Origin: Verrucomicrobiota bacterium
GTDB taxonomy: Bacteria > Verrucomicrobiota > Verrucomicrobiia > Limisphaerales > CAZBKV01
NCBI GenBank assembly: GCA_021160185.1
Contig: JAGHDA010000150.1
Coordinates: 1-8,398, forward strand
Direction: 5' to 3'
Length of the DNA stretch: 8,398 bases
The translations under genes were made by a program, and so were the position numbers. The notes beneath the pieces were generated by a model that saw only the letters and a list, made by a program, of their open reading frames with translations, was not told the origin of the DNA and searched no databases. The stretch's first letter is position 1. Each line of letters opens with the position of its first letter. Below, piece after piece: positions 6,140-8,398 of the stretch.

Positions 6140-7412
6140 TCAGATTTGCCACGGCTCGCGGATGGCCCGGGAGCGCATCCGGTTGGCCTCCTCGTCCCCG
6201 ACGAACGCCTCCCGCGTCGGATCCCACCGCAAGGGCCGCCCCAACAGCCTGCAAATGTTCGCGCAATGACAGGCGGAAATCGACCGATGCGCCGTCTCCG
6301 GCGGCGAAGTGGGCGTCTGGCGCGATTTGACGCAGTCCAGGAAGTTGCGGATGTGGTTTTCGGCCGGATAGCCCTTGCCGAACCGCCGGTCGGCTTTGAG
6401 CGAAGGCGGATCGGTCTCCAGATTGCCGTCGTCGTCCACGTAGACCGACCCCTTCGGTCCCGACGAACTGCACGTCCAATGGCCACTTGCCGTTCTTGAA
6501 GACGAGTTTGACCCCGTTGGCGTAGTGAGCCACCACCGTGCCTTGCCACGGCTCGAATTCGACGGGGCCTGTCCGGTCCGCGTTGTTGGCCCATTGGCAA
6601 AGGTCCACGGTATGGCTGCCCCACTCGTTGATCGCGCCTCCAGAGAAATCGAGGTGCTTGGACCAGAAACCGCGGGTGGGATACAGGTGATTGTAAGGCC
6701 GCCACGCCGCCGGTCCCAGCCACCTGTCCCAATCGAACTCCTCGATGGGCGGTTGAGGCTCCGGGGGCAGGGTTTTCCGGAAATACTCGGGGTTCATCGG
6801 CGCCTTCTCGGCGTAAAGAGTGTGAACCCGCCCCAGCGCGCCGCTGCGGGCCAGATCCACCGCGAACCGGAAGCGAGCGATGCTGCGGCGCTGGGTGCCG
6901 CATTGGAAAACGCGGCCGCAGCTGGCCACCGCCTCGACCACCGCGCGGCTCTCGGCGATGGCCACGCTGAGAGGCTTCTCACAATAGATGTCCTTGCCCG
7001 CCCGAGCGGCTGTGACCGAGGCGAGCGAATGCCAATTGTCCCCGGTGGCGATCAGGACCGCGTCGATGTCCTTGCGGGCGAGCAACTCCAAAAAATCCCG
7101 ATAAGCCGCGCAGTCCGCATTGCCGTATTTCTTGTCCACCTGCGCCTTGCCCTGCTCGCGGCGCTTGCGGTTCACATCGCAAACGGCCCTCACCTGGACG
7201 TCCGGGTTGTTCATAAACGCCCCCAGGTCGTAGCGGCCGCGGCCGCCCAACCCGATGGCGCCCATCACGATCCGTTCGCTCGGAGCGGCGCGTCCCTCCG
7301 CGCCGAGAGCGGTCGCAGGAATGAAACAAGGCGCCGCCAAGGCGCCGGCCGCCGCGGCGGTCCGACCCAGGAAGCGCCTTCGACTGATTCGTTGATTTTG
7401 GAAGGCTTTCAT
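6140..7412 (-). CDS. Tat-exported Gfo/Idh/MocA oxidoreductase (Gfo-1), frame broken by a one-base indel
   Basis: Periplasmic NAD(P)-type oxidoreductase of the Gfo/Idh/MocA fold; substrate unknown. The Tat signal is ISRRRFLGRT (9-18), then Ala-rich to about residue 38. The Rossmann loop is AIGLGGRG (52-59), the EKP motif is at 145-147, and the substrate-site block GGAINEWGSHTVDLCQW (258-274) contains His267. The frame is intact to residue 320 (FVGTEG). The family-typical continuation SVYVDDDGNLETDPP, and the end REPWQI followed by TGA at 6142-6140, lie in another frame. Dropping one C from the run 6449-6452 joins the two parts into 423 residues, a normal length. As sequenced, translation would instead run in the wrong frame to a TGA at 6116-6114, giving an unrelated Arg-rich tail. 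Sequencing error and real mutation cannot be told apart here. ATG 7412 is chosen for its distance to the Tat motif; there is no good Shine-Dalgarno. The HEAT gene follows after 28 bp. Confidence 0.88.
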
Positions 7413-7792
7413 AATGGGAACCGCATTGTAAGCGGCCGCGCCCAGGCCGTCACGCAAAATTCTTTGACAACAACCGGCGGCGAATCGTCTCACAAAACGG
7501 GGCCGGCACAGCTTCCAAACCGAGCGACAGAAACGGATCCTTTACGATCCCTCTCCTCGGAAAGCCGTGAGCGCTTCTCTCGGCTCCGCCTCTTCCGTAG
7601 CTGCCGGGGCGGCGAGGCGGATCGGGTTTGGGGAAACGAGACGGCTGTCCCCTCTCGCTCTTTCCAAGGAAGAAGGGATCGCCTCTCCAGCTCCAATCAG
7701 CCCGCCCTACTGCCTGATTCATCCCAGCCAAGGCGACTGCCGCTTCCATCAAGCTCAAGCTGGACGACCAGCCCGGAGTTTTGTCCTCCTGA
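7413..7792. other. Divergent intergenic region between Gfo-1 and the GH127-like gene
   Basis: This 380-bp stretch separates the divergent starts. It holds the Gfo-1 promoter candidate (7425-7453) and a 7-bp inverted repeat CCGCCTC/GAGGCGG (7586-7592 with 7614-7620, 21-base loop, no T-run). A smaller inverted repeat GGATC-N6-GATCC lies near 7536-7551. An open minus-strand frame crosses it (7800..7450), but it has mixed codon-end composition and no recognisable protein. I see no convincing promoter or Shine-Dalgarno for the plus-strand gene. The length leaves room for regulator binding sites. Confidence 0.5.
7425..7453 (-). promoter_or_regulatory. Candidate sigma70-type promoter for Gfo-1 and the HEAT gene
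   Basis: On the minus strand GTGACG (7453-7448, four of six matches to the -35 consensus) is followed by exactly 17 bases and TACAAT (7430-7425, five of six matches to TATAAT). Transcription would begin near 7418, leaving a leader of only about six bases before the ATG at 7412. That agrees with the missing Shine-Dalgarno and implies a near-leaderless mRNA. Read by eye; not verified. Confidence 0.45.
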
Positions 7793-8398
7793 ATGAACAT
7801 GCGCTCGCTGTTACACCGTTGCCGACCGCGGGGAATGAACGGCTCCGCTTGCCGCCGCGCCGTTGGGGCGGCCCTGCTTTCCCTCGCCTTCCTGCAGACG
7901 CCTCTTCAGGCGGCGTCGCCGGCGCCTCGAGTCAAAATCAAAGACACGTTCTCCCGCATTCCCATACGCAACGTCGCCCTCGGCGGCGAAATCGGTCGGC
8001 GAGTGGACATCACCATCGCCAACAACATCAAGGCGCTCGACCTTGAAAAAAACTTCATCATCCACTTCGTCAGAAAGAACGGCCCCAACGTAGCCGGCGG
8101 CTTTATCGGCATGGGGATGCTCATCGACGCCTGCGCCCGCCTGGCCGCTTATTCGGGCGATCCGGAACTGGCCGCCATCAAGGACCGGCTGGTCCGCGCA
8201 GTCATCGAACATCAGCTCCCCAACGGCTATTCCGGCTTTTATCGGCAGGACCGCCGCCTGTGGAATCCGCCCGGCAGCCGGGGTGACAACTGGGACATCC
8301 ACGAAATGGCGTTCCTCATCGAGGGCTTGCTCACCGATTACGAACTGTTCGGCAACCGGCGCTCGCTCCATGCGGCGAGGGAAACGGCCGACTTCATC
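7793..8398 (+). CDS. Exported GH127-type glycosidase (beta-L-arabinofuranosidase/DUF1680 family), N-terminal part
   Basis: First 202 codons of an open frame that leaves the window. The family's characterised members hydrolyse beta-L-arabinofuranosides and act on arabinose-containing glycans. Visible matches: VALGGEIGRRVDITIANNI early in the mature protein, GGFIGMGMLIDACARLAAYS and GDPELAAIKDRLV, then HQLPNGYSGFYR and the signature-like DNWDIHEMAFLIEGL, then ETADFI at the edge. These correspond to the first helices of the (alpha/alpha)6 barrel. The catalytic Glu and Cys residues of GH127 lie further on and are not covered, so activity is untested. A hydrophobic core (AVGAALLSLAFL, 23-34) ending LQAAS indicates Sec export. 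Start: TGA at 7790-7792 makes ATG 7793 the earliest. ATG 7835 gives a more normal signal peptide (MNGSACRRAVG) and may be the true start; neither has a well-spaced Shine-Dalgarno. Transcribed divergently from Gfo-1. Confidence 0.85.
   Translation, partial: MNMRSLLHRCRPRGMNGSACRRAVGAALLSLAFLQTPLQAASPAPRVKIKDTFSRIPIRNVALGGEIGRRVDITIANNIKALDLEKNFIIHFVRKNGPNVAGGFIGMGMLIDACARLAAYSGDPELAAIKDRLVRAVIEHQLPNGYSGFYRQDRRLWNPPGSRGDNWDIHEMAFLIEGLLTDYELFGNRRSLHAARETADFI

Noticed and set aside
4696..6330. 544-codon plus-strand open frame opposite the HEAT gene
   Set aside because: Very Arg/Ala/Gly/Pro-rich, with no domain; an antisense shadow of the alanine-rich solenoid gene.
6112..6903. N-terminal extension of the HEAT-protein frame upstream to 6903
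   Set aside because: The frame is open, but the product is Arg/Pro-rich and low in information. It runs out of frame over the Gfo-1 coding region; the signal peptide and SD place the real start at 6111.
7464..7469. Perfect TTGACA on the plus strand as a promoter for the GH127-like gene
   Set aside because: No -10-like hexamer follows at 16-18 bases (GTCTCA or nearby), and it lies over 300 bp from the start codon.
7586..7620. Inverted repeat CCGCCTC/GAGGCGG as a terminator or riboswitch element
   Set aside because: The stem is 7 bp with a 21-base loop and no T-run on either strand. No known riboswitch core is recognisable, so it is noted only as part of the intergenic region.
6525..7796. 423-codon plus-strand open frame opposite Gfo-1
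   Set aside because: Antisense to a clearly recognised gene and without any protein-family character.
7450..7800. 116-codon minus-strand open frame filling most of the divergent intergenic region
   Set aside because: It has an ATG at 7800 but no SD, mixed codon endings unlike the neighbours, and an uninformative product. It would also overlap the GH127 start. A lineage-specific small gene cannot be fully excluded.

Overview
The window is high-GC bacterial DNA, and its gene content suggests a Verrucomicrobiota or Planctomycetota member. The evidence is two Tat-exported Gfo/Idh/MocA oxidoreductases, a secreted all-HEAT-repeat protein of a type common in those phyla, and an exported GH127-type glycosidase. 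This placement is inferred from protein families; no rRNA or other phylogenetic marker is present. I see no tRNA, CRISPR array, transposase or phage gene.

Layout: five genes lie on the minus strand (read right to left) and one diverges on the plus strand at the right edge. (i) 7793..8398 (+) is the N-terminal part of an exported GH127 (DUF1680, beta-L-arabinofuranosidase-like) protein, cut by the window edge. (ii) 7413..7792 is the divergent intergenic region. (iii) 7412..6140 (-) is Tat-signal oxidoreductase Gfo-1, whose frame is broken by one extra base in a four-C run at 6449-6452. (iv) 6111..4063 (-) is the secreted HEAT-repeat protein, 28 bp downstream of Gfo-1. (v) A rho-independent terminator at 4036..4005 closes that two-gene unit. 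(vi) 4004..3653 holds a probable gene remnant, a short tandem repeat and a candidate promoter. (vii) 3652..2357 (-) is the second Tat-signal oxidoreductase, Gfo-2. (viii) A second terminator-like hairpin lies at 2335..2289. (ix) 2250..898 (-) is an MFS sugar porter. (x) 862..1 (-) is an APC-family amino-acid permease, cut by the left edge.

Working model (inference): this is a sugar-scavenging neighbourhood. The GH127-like enzyme would release a sugar such as L-arabinose from glycan outside the cytoplasm, and the sugar porter would import a monosaccharide. The two Tat-exported NAD(P)-type oxidoreductases would act on sugars or glycosides in the periplasm. The HEAT protein is probably a periplasmic scaffold or partner of Gfo-1. 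The APC permease downstream of the sugar porter has no obvious role in this scheme.

Most notable observations: the single-base frameshift in Gfo-1 with an intact family-typical C-terminus in the other frame; a shared 14-base promoter-proximal pattern upstream of both oxidoreductases at the same distance from their candidate -10 boxes; a stand-alone remnant resembling a repeat of large secreted repeat proteins between the two transcription units; and a strong terminator hairpin that leaves almost no room for a promoter in front of the sugar porter.
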